From the NCBI GenBank assembly GCA_025359805.1, contig JANYDU010000008.1, forward strand, positions 1-44,003: a stretch of DNA of 44,003 nucleotides. Direction: 5' to 3'. Below the pieces are notes generated by a model that saw only the letters and a program-made list of their open reading frames with translations, made no database searches and was not told the origin of the DNA. Origin of the DNA: Bacteroidota bacterium. GTDB lineage: Bacteria; Bacteroidota; Bacteroidia; UKL13-3. Shown here piece by piece: positions 34,017-43,841 of this stretch. The position numbers and the translations under genes were made by a program. The first letter of the stretch is position 1; each line of letters begins with the position of its first letter.

Positions 34017-35420
34017 TTGGCATCACTACCCGTAAAAAACAAATACATTGATCTCATCAATCAAACTTTTTATTTTCCACGTCATGGTTTTGAAGTGCGT
34101 AATAATAGTCTGCATTTTCATGATGTAGATTTAATGGAGTTGATTGAAAAATATGGTTCTCCGCTTAAGTTTACTTATTTGCCAAAAATTGGTTCGCAGA
34201 TAAATAAAGCACGCACATTGTTTGATCAAGCCATTGAAAGATACGATTACAACGGAAAATATAATTATTGCTATTGTACCAAAAGTTCTCATTTTTCATT
34301 TGTAATTGAAGAGGTTTTAAAGAACGGTTGTGATATTGAAACCTCATCGGCTTTTGATTTAGATTTATTGAGAAAATTATATTCAGATGGTAAACTAAAT
34401 AAAAACAGACATATTATTTGCAACGGTTTTAAAACGGATGCCTATGCAAAAAATATGGTTGAGTTTGTAGATAATGGATTTGATAATTTGGTATGCGTGC
34501 TTGATAATCCTGAAGAGATTGATTTGATGGACAAGTTTTCAACCAATCCCATAAAATTAGGTTTTAGAATTGCCACAGAAGAAGAGCCTGGATTTTTAGT
34601 ATATACTTCCCGACTTGGTATGAGCTATAAACATGTGGTTGATTTATATCTTGATAAAATAAAAAACAACCCAAAGTTCTCCTTAAAAATGATGCACTTT
34701 TTTGTGAACTCGGGCATTAAAGATACCACGTATTATTGGAGTGAATTAACACGTTTAGTAAATGTATACTGTGATTTAAAAGAAGTGTGTGTTGAATTGG
34801 ATACGCTTGATATTGGTGGTGGAATGCCCATTTATACTTCGCTAGGAGTGGAGCACGATTATGCGTATATGATTGATCAAATTGTATATTATATCAAAAC
34901 TATTTGTGATTCTCGTGGGGTAGAAGTACCTCATATTTTTACAGAATTTGGTTCGTTTACAGTGGGTGAAAGTGGAGGAGTTTTATATTCTATCATCGGG
35001 CAAAAACAACAAAATGATAAAGAGTTTTGGTACATGATTGATAGTTCTTTCATTACTACTTTGCCCGATACTTGGGGCATCGGACAAAAATTTATTTTAT
35101 TGGCCATTAATAATTGGGATAAAGAATTTCAACGCATTAATTTGGGTGGATTGACTTGTGATAGTCAGGATTTTTATAATAGTGATACCAATACCAACCA
35201 AGTTTTTTTACCCAAGTTGGGTGATGAAAAACTTTACATGGGTTTTTTTCATACGGGCGCATATCAAGAATCTCTGGGCGGATATGGAGGTATTCAACAT
35301 TGTTTAGTTCCTGCTCCCAAACATATTATTATTGATAAAAAAGCTGATGGTACTTTTGATTATAAAGTTTTTGCAACTGAGCAAGATGCTAAATCAATGA
35401 TGAAGGTGTTGGGTTATTAA
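34017..35420 (+). CDS. Arginine decarboxylase-family protein (group IV PLP)
   Basis: A protein of about 467 aa with the alanine-racemase-like PLP barrel and the C-terminal sheet domain of group IV decarboxylases. The Lys for PLP is in YCTKSSHFSFV; GCDIETSSAFDLDLL, LDIGGGMP, FGSFTVGESGG and the C-terminal substrate motif GGLTCDSQD all match. The Bacteroidota members are called arginine decarboxylases; activity is inferred. Only TTG starts are available: 34017 starts MASLPVKNKYIDLINQTFYFP, where homology begins; 33972 adds 15 hydrophobic residues and overlaps a box like a promoter, so I prefer 34017. Confidence 0.85.
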   Translation: MASLPVKNKYIDLINQTFYFPRHGFEVRNNSLHFHDVDLMELIEKYGSPLKFTYLPKIGSQINKARTLFDQAIERYDYNGKYNYCYCTKSSHFSFVIEEVLKNGCDIETSSAFDLDLLRKLYSDGKLNKNRHIICNGFKTDAYAKNMVEFVDNGFDNLVCVLDNPEEIDLMDKFSTNPIKLGFRIATEEEPGFLVYTSRLGMSYKHVVDLYLDKIKNNPKFSLKMMHFFVNSGIKDTTYYWSELTRLVNVYCDLKEVCVELDTLDIGGGMPIYTSLGVEHDYAYMIDQIVYYIKTICDSRGVEVPHIFTEFGSFTVGESGGVLYSIIGQKQQNDKEFWYMIDSSFITTLPDTWGIGQKFILLAINNWDKEFQRINLGGLTCDSQDFYNSDTNTNQVFLPKLGDEKLYMGFFHTGAYQESLGGYGGIQHCLVPAPKHIIIDKKADGTFDYKVFATEQDAKSMMKVLGY

Positions 35421-35532
35421 TTATATTACTATATCTACAAAATTTATTGTCAAATTCACTTTCTTAAATAGCACTATAAAAAAAGTGATATTTTACATGT
35501 GTTTTTATATTTTTACCTTCTGTTAAAAAATA

Positions 35533-37452
35533 GTGATACCCAAAAGTAAAATAGATGAAATTGTAAATATAGCTCGCGTGGAAGAAGTGGTGGGCGATTA
35601 TGTTACGCTCAAAAAACGTGGAGCTACTATGATAGGGCTTTGTCCTTTTCATAATGAAAAAACACCATCATTTAATGTATCGCCAGTTAAAGGAATTTAT
35701 AAATGTTTCGGTTGCGGAAAAGCAGGTAATGCAGTAAACTTTATTATGGAAGTTGAACACCTCAACTACATTCAATCCTTAAAACATTTAGCCGAAAAAT
35801 ACAATATTGAATGGCCGGAACAACAAGCCACTAGTGAAGAAATTGAAGCCGAAAAAGAACGATCCAATAATCGTGAAAGCCTCCAGATTATAAACAATTT
35901 TGCCGAGCATTATTTTGCTGATATTTTAGAAAATGATGAAGAAGGCAGAACTGTTGGACTCTCTTATTTTGAAGAACGTGGATTTAGACCTGAAACGATA
36001 AAAAAATTTAAACTTGGTTTTAGTAAAGAGAGTTGGGATCATTTTGCAACCACAGCAATCAAAAATGGATTTAATATTGAGTTGCTCAAAAAGTCAGGGC
36101 TGATAAAGGAAAGCGAACAAGGAAAAATATTTGATGCCTATCGGGGTAGGGTAATGTTTACTATTCATTCATTGAGCGGAAAGCCTATTGCATTTGCTGG
36201 CCGATTTTTAAAGAAAGATCCCAAAAGCCCCAAGTATGTAAACTCTCCGGAAACAGATTTGTATCATAAAAGCAACGAACTTTACGGATTATATTTTGCC
36301 AAGCAAGCCATTTCAAAAATTGGTTATGTGTATTTGGTGGAGGGATATACCGATGTAATTTCATTGCATCAATCGGGAATTGAAAATGTGGTGGCTTCAT
36401 CCGGAACATCGCTTACTGAAAATCAAATCAAATTAATTAAACGTTTTTCTGATAACGTTTGTGTGTTGTATGATGGCGATGCTGCTGGTATTAAAGCCTC
36501 TTTGCGAGGAATTGATATGTTGCTTGAAGGTGGATTAAATGTAAAAGTGGTTTCGTTTCCTGAAGGTGAAGATCCTGATAGTTATGCGCAAAAATTAGGA
36601 GCTGTTGAGTTTGGTTTATACTTAGAAGAAAATAAAAAAGATTTTATTCTTTTTAAAACTTCATTGCTCATTGAAGATGCTGGAAATGACCCTGTAAAAC
36701 GGGCACAATTAATTAGAGAAATTGTTGAGAGTATTGCCAAAGTTCCTGATGCAATTAAACGTTCGGGCTTCATTAAAGAATCGGCAAAAATTTTAAAAGC
36801 TGATGAACAATTACTCATTAACGAAACCAATAAAATTCTTCGCACAAAAAATACTCAACCCAAAAATAATATTGCAGAAGTTGCTGTTGAAAAAGATTAT
36901 AGAGAAGAACTAAAAGAAATTCTTGATCTACAATTACACGATCATCAAGAGAGGGATATTGTGAGATTGATTATTGAACACGGAAACAAAAACATGGAAG
37001 GATATAAAAATGCAGCACATTATATTTTACATGAATTGCATGAGCATGATATAGAAATTGACCATCCTGTAATTGCAGAAATTATAAACGAAGTTGCCAT
37101 TCAGCTTGAGCAGAATGATTTAAATATTCAGCATTTTGTAAATCATACCAATAATCTCATTACCACATTTATTGCCACCATCATGAGCAACCAACATGAG
37201 GTGAGTCCTAATTGGGAAAAAAAATATGATATTATTATGGATGAACAAGGGGCAAACTATTTGGCAGATATTGAATCGGCAATTACTCGCCTAAAATTAA
37301 AACATATCGAAAAATCAATTCTTCAAAATCAGGAAGATTTTAACAAAGCCATTACTGATGATGATGTTGAGACGTTACAAAAAATTCATAAACACCTAAC
37401 GGACGAACGTCAACATCTCACACATAAAATTGGAACTGTTATCATCAAATAA
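35533..37452 (+). CDS. dnaG: DNA primase (DnaG)
   Basis: A 639-aa replication primase making RNA primers for DNA synthesis. The N-terminal zinc-binding domain reads CPFHNEKTPSF and YKCFGCGKAGN (Cys, His, Cys, Cys). The RNA polymerase core follows (YFEERGFRPETIKKFKLGFS, AFAGRFL), and the TOPRIM motifs are YLVEGYTDVIS and VLYDGDAAGIKAS. The last 200 residues are the helicase-binding domain, rich in charged helices. Start GTG 35533 gives MIPKSKIDEIVNIA, as in homologues. Confidence 0.96.
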   Translation: MIPKSKIDEIVNIARVEEVVGDYVTLKKRGATMIGLCPFHNEKTPSFNVSPVKGIYKCFGCGKAGNAVNFIMEVEHLNYIQSLKHLAEKYNIEWPEQQATSEEIEAEKERSNNRESLQIINNFAEHYFADILENDEEGRTVGLSYFEERGFRPETIKKFKLGFSKESWDHFATTAIKNGFNIELLKKSGLIKESEQGKIFDAYRGRVMFTIHSLSGKPIAFAGRFLKKDPKSPKYVNSPETDLYHKSNELYGLYFAKQAISKIGYVYLVEGYTDVISLHQSGIENVVASSGTSLTENQIKLIKRFSDNVCVLYDGDAAGIKASLRGIDMLLEGGLNVKVVSFPEGEDPDSYAQKLGAVEFGLYLEENKKDFILFKTSLLIEDAGNDPVKRAQLIREIVESIAKVPDAIKRSGFIKESAKILKADEQLLINETNKILRTKNTQPKNNIAEVAVEKDYREELKEILDLQLHDHQERDIVRLIIEHGNKNMEGYKNAAHYILHELHEHDIEIDHPVIAEIINEVAIQLEQNDLNIQHFVNHTNNLITTFIATIMSNQHEVSPNWEKKYDIIMDEQGANYLADIESAITRLKLKHIEKSILQNQEDFNKAITDDDVETLQKIHKHLTDERQHLTHKIGTVIIK

Positions 37453-37531
37453 AATGGAGAGCTGTTTTGTAACGTAACTAATAAATTTTAGTTTCTGTTA
37501 AATATTGTTTTTGATTTGTTATTTTCGCTGC

Positions 37532-40500
37532 TTGACTAAGAAACTACTCATATCAACTCTTTTCATTTTTTTGCTGCAAGTAATTGCTCACGCAGCAAAG
37601 CCTGTGGCTAATTTTACGTCCAATAAAACTCAGGGATGCAGCCCATTAAATTCGGTAGTTTTTACAAGTACATCAACAGGAAGCCCAACCACTTATTTTT
37701 GGGATTTTGGTAATGGAAATACATCAACACTACCTAGTCCTTCAGCATCTTTTATCAATAATACTTCCAATACACTTGTGTATACAGTTAAACTCACAGT
37801 ATCAAATGCGAGTGGATCGGATTCAATAACTAAAATAAATTACATCACTGTTTTTGCCAAACCAACAGCCGATTTTACGGCAAATAAATTAGGAGGGTGT
37901 TCACCAGATACCATTTGTTTTACAGATTTATCGGTTAAAGGAACTGGAGTTATTACACATTGGTCGTGGGATTTTGGCGATGGTAATTCCTCTACAAAAA
38001 AAAATCCATGTAATTATTATACCGCAAACGATACGTTTAAAGTTACCCTTGTAGTTACTGATACCAATGGTTGTACAGATAATATTACTAAAAATAAATA
38101 CGTAACTATTGCTCCATGTCAAGTTGTAAAATTTAATGATACCGCAATCGGCACAGGCGGAACTGGTGGCAATTGGGGAGCAGGAGTAACAAAAGTAAAT
38201 GGCAATTGGATCAGCTGTCATCCACCATTAACTTTAAATTATACTGATGCCACTACACCTGCAAATTCAGGATATACCTATTTGTGGGATTTTGGAGATG
38301 GGAGCACATCCACACAAAAAAATCCATCACATACTTATACTACTACAGGATATTTTTCGGTAACGGAAACGGTTACATCACCCACATCAAGTGTGAAATC
38401 TTTAACAAAAAAAAATCATATTTATATTCCAGATATTCAAGCAAATTTTAATTTAACCGGTACCACTTCAGGTTGTGCTCCTTTAGCTATTTTTCCTACA
38501 AATCAAACAACACCCGATACCTCAATCGTAACTTATCAATGGAGTGCTATTCCAAGTGGACCTTCATCCATATTAAAAAATCCAAACTTATTATTTAATA
38601 ATCCAGGCACTTACGATATTAAATTACGTGCAACAATTTTAGGGTGCTCAGATACAATTATAAAAACTGCAGTAGTAACAGTTTATCCAAAACCAACACC
38701 AAGTTTTACTCCTCTGTTTCAAAAGTCGTGTACTATTCCTTTTACAGCCAGTTTCACAGATGCATCAACTAATGCTGTAAGCTGGTTTTGGAATTTTGGC
38801 GATGGCACCACATCAACATCATCTAACCCATCAAAAACGTATGCTAATTTTGGTAGATACAAAGTAAAATTAGTTGTAACAAGTGCACAAGGGTGCAAGG
38901 ATAGTGTTACCATAACAAATGAAATACAAATAGAACCTTCTGGTTATACAACCAATATAAATCCTACATCAGGATGTAAGCCATTACATGTTTCTTTTGG
39001 TGCAAATGATACTTCAGTTGTTCCACTAACTGTTTGGCAATGGAAGCTAAATGGAACTACTATTTCAACAAATCAAAATGATACCGTTACAATACAGGAT
39101 ACAGGAATATATATACTCACAAGCACAGGTACAAACGCTGATGGCTGCACATTATCACATGTTGATACTATAAAAGTTACATTACCACCCATTCCAAATT
39201 TTACTATTGATAAACATACCGCTTGCTTTAGGGACGCTACATTTATTTTTACCAATTTAACCAATAATAATAATCCTAAAGCAACACGTTTTGTATGGAC
39301 ATTTGGTGATGGAAAAACGGGTAATCAAGGTGGAACATTTAGCTATACATATACTGATACAGGCACATTTATTATTAAGCTAATTGCCTATAATCTTGGT
39401 TGCGCTTCACAACCTTTTTATGATACGGTAAGGGTTAATCCGCCTATTGCAAATTTCACTCCTCCTTCAGTAAATTGTTCAAATGATACACTTCAATTTA
39501 CCGATGGATCTATTGGAGGAAATAAATGGTTATGGAATTTTGGTAACGGAGATATATCAACATTAAAAAATCCAAAATATCAATACCCACTTGATGGAAC
39601 TTACAAAATAATTTTAACTGTATATGATACCATTTCGGGGTGCAGTGATACAGCATCGACAACCATTTTTATTCCAGCATCACCCGTTGTAAAATTTTCT
39701 CTATCTGATACAGCTATTTGTCCGGGAGGTAAAATTACATTTACCGATCAAAGTATTCCCGACCCAACTTATCCTTTTAACAGATGGACGTATAACTTTA
39801 GTGATGGGCAATCTTCTACTTTTAAAAATACCACCATAACATTTACAACAAGCGGATTTTATACAGCACGTTTAACGGTTAAAGATACAAGAGGTTGTGT
39901 ATATTCTTATAAAAAAGATTCGGCATTTTATGTATTTAAAATAAATGCAAAGTTTGGAGTATTTCCTGATAAAGGATGTGCGCCTCTTTTGGTAATTGTT
40001 GCCGATAGTTCAACATCTCAATTTCCAATAAAAACAAGAAAATGGTTATGGGGAACTGGTGATTCAACAACTACAGATTCGGTAACCATAAACACGTCCT
40101 ATATCTATTTAAAATTACCAGCTAATCAAAACTCAGGTTATAATCTAACCCTCAAAATTTTGGATTCTATGGGTTGTACTGCAACAAGCATTAAAGTGGT
40201 AAAACCAAGTATGCCTTTGCCCAATTTTACTAGTACTATTATAAAACGATGTGGGTATGATTCTGTGAGATTTGCAGCCAATAAAGCAACAACAGCAGGG
40301 TTGTTACCATTTACTTTTAAGTGGGATTTTGCAAATGGACAATCTTCAGTTGCTGATACGGCTGTTCAAAAATATTTTGGCGATAGTATTTACTCCATCA
40401 AATTAATTATGAAAGATGGTAATGGGTGTATTGATTCTATTAGTAAACCTTTAGCCATTCATGCTAAAAGACCTGTTATAGGCTTTAAGGGAAATCCATT

Positions 40501-42655
40501 AAAAATTGATTGTCCGGGGCCTCCTGTATATTTTTTCGATACATCCATTGCTGGAGGTTCAAAAATTACTGCGTGGTTATGGGATTTTGGTGATGGAACA
40601 AAATCGACATTAACGAACCCTGCACGAACATATATTAACCCGGGTGTGTATGATTTAAGTTTAAAAATTACTGATTCGTTGGGATGTACGGATTATCTTA
40701 AAAAACCAGGTTATGTTATTATTGGAGGTCCGGTGGGCACTTATTTTTTCTCACCCAAAACAGGTTGTACGCCTTTAAATGTGCATTTCTTCTCCACATC
40801 ACCAAACGCCAAAAAATTTGAATGGGATTTAGGTGATGGAAATATTGATACGTTAAAAAATGATTCACATATTTATAAACGCGATGGAATTTTTATTCCT
40901 AATTTAACGCTCACGGATAGTAATGGTTGTAAAATTGGATTGCCTCCAAAAGATACTATTGTGATTTATCCGTTACCCAATCCTGATTTTATTGCCAATA
41001 CATATGCTATTTGCAAAGGAGGTACCGTTACCTTTTCTGATAGAACAACATCACCCAATCATATTCCCATCAAATCATTTAAATGGAGTTTTGGAACGGG
41101 AGATTCGGCTTTATATCCAGGTCCTATTTGTGGGCCTGTATTTTATCAGTATTTGTTTGCTGATACATTTACTGTATCATTAACAGTTACTGATACATTG
41201 GGCTGCACCAATACAAAAACAAAACGTGATACATTAACTGTAACTGATGACACTATTCCTCCAAGAATTCCAACCATTTATAGAGCAACCGTTTTAAATA
41301 ATTCAAATGTATTAATGGAGTTTACTAAAAATTATGAGCATGATTGGGCAAAATATACCATCTATTATAATTATGCAGGAGCGCTATTGCCACAATCAAA
41401 TCTTATCAAAACAAATATTAACGACACCACTTTTACAGAAACAAATTTAAACACACTAACAACAGTTTATTCTTATTTGGTTTCGGCAACAGATGTATGT
41501 AATAATGAATCGCAATTAAGTGTAAAAAACACAACAGTAAATGTAGAAACAACCCCCATGATAAATGCTATTAATGTACATTGGACAGCCTATTTTGGTT
41601 GGGATAGCGTATTGCGATATGAGATTTACAGACAAGATTCTTTACCCACAAATCCCTATCATTTTATTAAATCTGTTTCTGGAGATTCACTTTCATTTAT
41701 TGATACCAATACGGTTTGTTATAAACCATTTTTTTATAAGATTAAAGCCGTGCAAAATGGAGGGTTAAAACAATTTTCATGGAGCGATACATCAGGTGCT
41801 GTTCCAATTTATCAACCAACTATGCCACCAACTCAAAATGTAAGGGCAACGGTGGTAAACGATCAATATGTTTTACTGCAATGGCGATCAAGAAAACATA
41901 AACTTCCATTTACATTTATTGTCTATCGGATAACAGATGATGGAGCTCCATTATTTTATAAAGAATTTGCGCAAACAGATACTTTTTTAGTGGATATGGA
42001 TGTGCAGGTTGACGACCACTCATACACATACATTACCTATTTAAAGGATAATTGTGGAGGACTAAGTGAACCCAGTAATATTTCAAAAACTATTTTATTA
42101 AAAGCTGATTTGGAACAAAATGATATTTTAAAATATGATCCAGTTGTAGGGTGGAGCAGATACTCATTTTGGAACAGTGGAATTGATCATTATAAAGTAG
42201 AATTTTTTTATGACTCGAGTGGAGGATTTTATACACTTGGCAATAAAGATTCAAATGAATTTACACTATCTCACAAATATGTAAATCTTGAACAACGAGA
42301 ATATTGTTATAGAGTTACTGCCTACCAAGTGGATAGTCAGTCTATTTTTAGTGAGTCAAATATTGCTTGCATATCTACCGCACCAAGATTATTTGCTCCC
42401 GATGTGTTTACCATTAATGGCGATAATTTAAATGATGTATTTCAATTAGGAGGAGTGTTTTTAGATACGTATCATATTTCAATTTATAATAGATGGGGAG
42501 AGTTGATGTTTGAAAGTGATAGTATCCATAACAGTTGGGATGGAACTTATAAAGGCACACCATGTACACCAGATGTATATGTTTTTTTAGCGGAAGCAAC
42601 TGGCAGAAAAGGGCAACGAATAACTATAAAAGGAAACGTAACTTTATTAAGGTAG
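37532..42655 (+). CDS. Giant PKD-repeat cell-surface protein with T9SS type B C-terminal signal
   Basis: About 1707 aa, exported. The TTG at 37532 gives a normal signal peptide (MTKKLLISTLFIFLLQVIAH, Ala-rich cut site); a TTG at 37505 is less likely. Residues about 30-1240 hold about 14 PKD-like repeats of near 85-95 aa, best seen as W.FGDG..ST..NP...Y (for example WSWDFGDGNSST, YLWDFGDGSTST, WLWDFGDGTKST), several divergent. Residues about 1250-1620 are four fibronectin-III-like blocks. The C-terminus APDVFTINGDNLNDVFQLGG... ISIYNRWGELMFESDS...WDGTYKG is the gliding-motility-associated domain exported by T9SS, so the protein is expected on the cell surface or in gliding or adhesion. No enzymatic motif is seen. 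Confidence 0.93.
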   Translation: MTKKLLISTLFIFLLQVIAHAAKPVANFTSNKTQGCSPLNSVVFTSTSTGSPTTYFWDFGNGNTSTLPSPSASFINNTSNTLVYTVKLTVSNASGSDSITKINYITVFAKPTADFTANKLGGCSPDTICFTDLSVKGTGVITHWSWDFGDGNSSTKKNPCNYYTANDTFKVTLVVTDTNGCTDNITKNKYVTIAPCQVVKFNDTAIGTGGTGGNWGAGVTKVNGNWISCHPPLTLNYTDATTPANSGYTYLWDFGDGSTSTQKNPSHTYTTTGYFSVTETVTSPTSSVKSLTKKNHIYIPDIQANFNLTGTTSGCAPLAIFPTNQTTPDTSIVTYQWSAIPSGPSSILKNPNLLFNNPGTYDIKLRATILGCSDTIIKTAVVTVYPKPTPSFTPLFQKSCTIPFTASFTDASTNAVSWFWNFGDGTTSTSSNPSKTYANFGRYKVKLVVTSAQGCKDSVTITNEIQIEPSGYTTNINPTSGCKPLHVSFGANDTSVVPLTVWQWKLNGTTISTNQNDTVTIQDTGIYILTSTGTNADGCTLSHVDTIKVTLPPIPNFTIDKHTACFRDATFIFTNLTNNNNPKATRFVWTFGDGKTGNQGGTFSYTYTDTGTFIIKLIAYNLGCASQPFYDTVRVNPPIANFTPPSVNCSNDTLQFTDGSIGGNKWLWNFGNGDISTLKNPKYQYPLDGTYKIILTVYDTISGCSDTASTTIFIPASPVVKFSLSDTAICPGGKITFTDQSIPDPTYPFNRWTYNFSDGQSSTFKNTTITFTTSGFYTARLTVKDTRGCVYSYKKDSAFYVFKINAKFGVFPDKGCAPLLVIVADSSTSQFPIKTRKWLWGTGDSTTTDSVTINTSYIYLKLPANQNSGYNLTLKILDSMGCTATSIKVVKPSMPLPNFTSTIIKRCGYDSVRFAANKATTAGLLPFTFKWDFANGQSSVADTAVQKYFGDSIYSIKLIMKDGNGCIDSISKPLAIHAKRPVIGFKGNPLKIDCPGPPVYFFDTSIAGGSKITAWLWDFGDGTKSTLTNPARTYINPGVYDLSLKITDSLGCTDYLKKPGYVIIGGPVGTYFFSPKTGCTPLNVHFFSTSPNAKKFEWDLGDGNIDTLKNDSHIYKRDGIFIPNLTLTDSNGCKIGLPPKDTIVIYPLPNPDFIANTYAICKGGTVTFSDRTTSPNHIPIKSFKWSFGTGDSALYPGPICGPVFYQYLFADTFTVSLTVTDTLGCTNTKTKRDTLTVTDDTIPPRIPTIYRATVLNNSNVLMEFTKNYEHDWAKYTIYYNYAGALLPQSNLIKTNINDTTFTETNLNTLTTVYSYLVSATDVCNNESQLSVKNTTVNVETTPMINAINVHWTAYFGWDSVLRYEIYRQDSLPTNPYHFIKSVSGDSLSFIDTNTVCYKPFFYKIKAVQNGGLKQFSWSDTSGAVPIYQPTMPPTQNVRATVVNDQYVLLQWRSRKHKLPFTFIVYRITDDGAPLFYKEFAQTDTFLVDMDVQVDDHSYTYITYLKDNCGGLSEPSNISKTILLKADLEQNDILKYDPVVGWSRYSFWNSGIDHYKVEFFYDSSGGFYTLGNKDSNEFTLSHKYVNLEQREYCYRVTAYQVDSQSIFSESNIACISTAPRLFAPDVFTINGDNLNDVFQLGGVFLDTYHISIYNRWGELMFESDSIHNSWDGTYKGTPCTPDVYVFLAEATGRKGQRITIKGNVTLLR

Positions 42656-42981
42656 TTTGTATATTTAATATAACGCATTTACTTTTTTATCCTGATTCAC
42701 TTATTAGGTACGAAGCATCTGATTTGCTTTGGTGATAAATGATAAATTGAGTTAAGTTAAGGATGTTATTTAGATACGAGGAGCAATAGTTGTGGATATT
42801 TATTTTGATTAACTATTGAAGTATTGCAGAAAAATTAGCTCAAACTATTGGTTATGCGAGGGCTAAACTAACTTGTAATGTATTTTAAAACAGACAACGT
42901 TTAAAAAATTTAATCTCACAAATAATAAATTACTGCAACTATTTTCTCATATTTGACATCATAAAACAAAAACTAAAAATT
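42656..42981. other. Intergenic, no gene recognised
   Basis: These 326 bases contain no convincing gene. A -7-like CATATTTG at 42948-42955, 26 bases before the next ATG, is a candidate promoter element, but no -33 TTTG lies at the right distance. No terminator hairpin of normal strength is obvious after the PKD gene. Confidence 0.4.
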
Positions 42982-43677
42982 ATGAAAAAATTATTACTAT
43001 CTATTTTAACGCTTGCAAGTGTTGCATCATTTGCACAAAAAGACATTAGTGTAAAACTAAATTCTCCAGCGGCAAATGCCACAATTGTGGCAGGTTCTCA
43101 ATTTACTGTTAATGCTACTATTACCAATACAGGTACAGTTGCACTTACCACAAGTGATACTATTTTTGTGGCTTATAAAGTAGGCTCAAATTACATCACT
43201 TCAAATGGCAATACCTTAGTTACTTTGGTACCTTTCGGAAATATTCCAGTTGGAGGAACAGTAACTGTGAGTAATAATTTAACACTTAGTTTTACTACAG
43301 CAGGAGGCAATACTTTTTGTGTGCAAGGTTTCATAGAAAATGGTGGATTTGTTGATGTAAATGCAAGTAATGACAATGGATGTAATCCTGTATTCTTCTC
43401 TTTAAATGCTGGTGTTAATGAAGTAAATAAAATAGCGCAATCTGTTAAAGTATTTCCCAATCCTGCTAAGGATATAATTAATTTTTCTGTTGATGGTAAT
43501 ATCGCAAAAACAATTAATATAATGGATATTACTGGTAAGTTATTAGAAAATATTTCAATCTCTGATTCAGATACTAAATTAGACTTAAGCAATTACTCAA
43601 ACGGTATTTATTTATATCAAATAAAAGCATCTTCTGGTGAAGTTATTAAATCAGGAAAATTTAATATAGCCAAATAA
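42982..43677 (+). CDS. T9SS cargo protein with type A sorting domain
   Basis: A 231-aa exported protein: signal peptide 1-18 (ASFAQ), a Ser/Thr/Asn-rich beta-sandwich-like region resembling a CARDB domain (about 22-145: DISVKLNSP...GSQFTVNATITNTGTV), and a C-terminal domain of about 75 residues with VKVFPNPAKDIINFSV, INIMDITGKLLEN, LSNYSNGIYLYQIKA and the terminal KSGKFNIAK, the T9SS type A signature. It is thus a secreted or surface-attached protein whose function lies in the beta-sandwich part. A strong terminator follows. Confidence 0.92.
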   Translation: MKKLLLSILTLASVASFAQKDISVKLNSPAANATIVAGSQFTVNATITNTGTVALTTSDTIFVAYKVGSNYITSNGNTLVTLVPFGNIPVGGTVTVSNNLTLSFTTAGGNTFCVQGFIENGGFVDVNASNDNGCNPVFFSLNAGVNEVNKIAQSVKVFPNPAKDIINFSVDGNIAKTINIMDITGKLLENISISDSDTKLDLSNYSNGIYLYQIKASSGEVIKSGKFNIAK

Positions 43678-43691
43678 TAAAATTTTATCTT

Positions 43692-43727
43692 TCAAAAAAA
43701 GCTGCCTCAATAGGGCAGCTTTTTTTG
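43692..43727. terminator. Bidirectional terminator after the T9SS cargo gene
   Basis: AGCTGCC (43700-43706) pairs with GGCAGCT (43714-43720) around a 7-base loop, with seven A before and seven T after. Confidence 0.88.
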
Positions 43728-43841
43728 TTAAATGAATGGTGTTTTCAGTCAGTATTAATTTTAGGTAAAATTTAGGTTTGGTATTAATAAAAAAAAACTT
43801 AATTATGTAATCCAATTTTTTAAAAACTAATATCCAATTAT

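Noticed and set aside
35464..35531. Possible terminator between the decarboxylase gene and dnaG
   Set aside because: CACTTT/AAAGTG arms exist, but the long AT-rich loop and mismatches make it too weak to call.
37532..41250. PKD array as a DNA tandem repeat
   Set aside because: Repeats are similar only at the protein motif level; DNA copies are diverged, so it is a domain array and not a nucleotide repeat.
42831..42890. Coding-like peptide IAEKLAQTIGYARAKL in the gap before the last complete gene
   Set aside because: It has no start codon, is short and cannot be told from chance.
43191..43592. 133-codon ORF antisense to the T9SS cargo gene
   Set aside because: It is a shadow of a well-supported gene with signal peptide and sorting domain.
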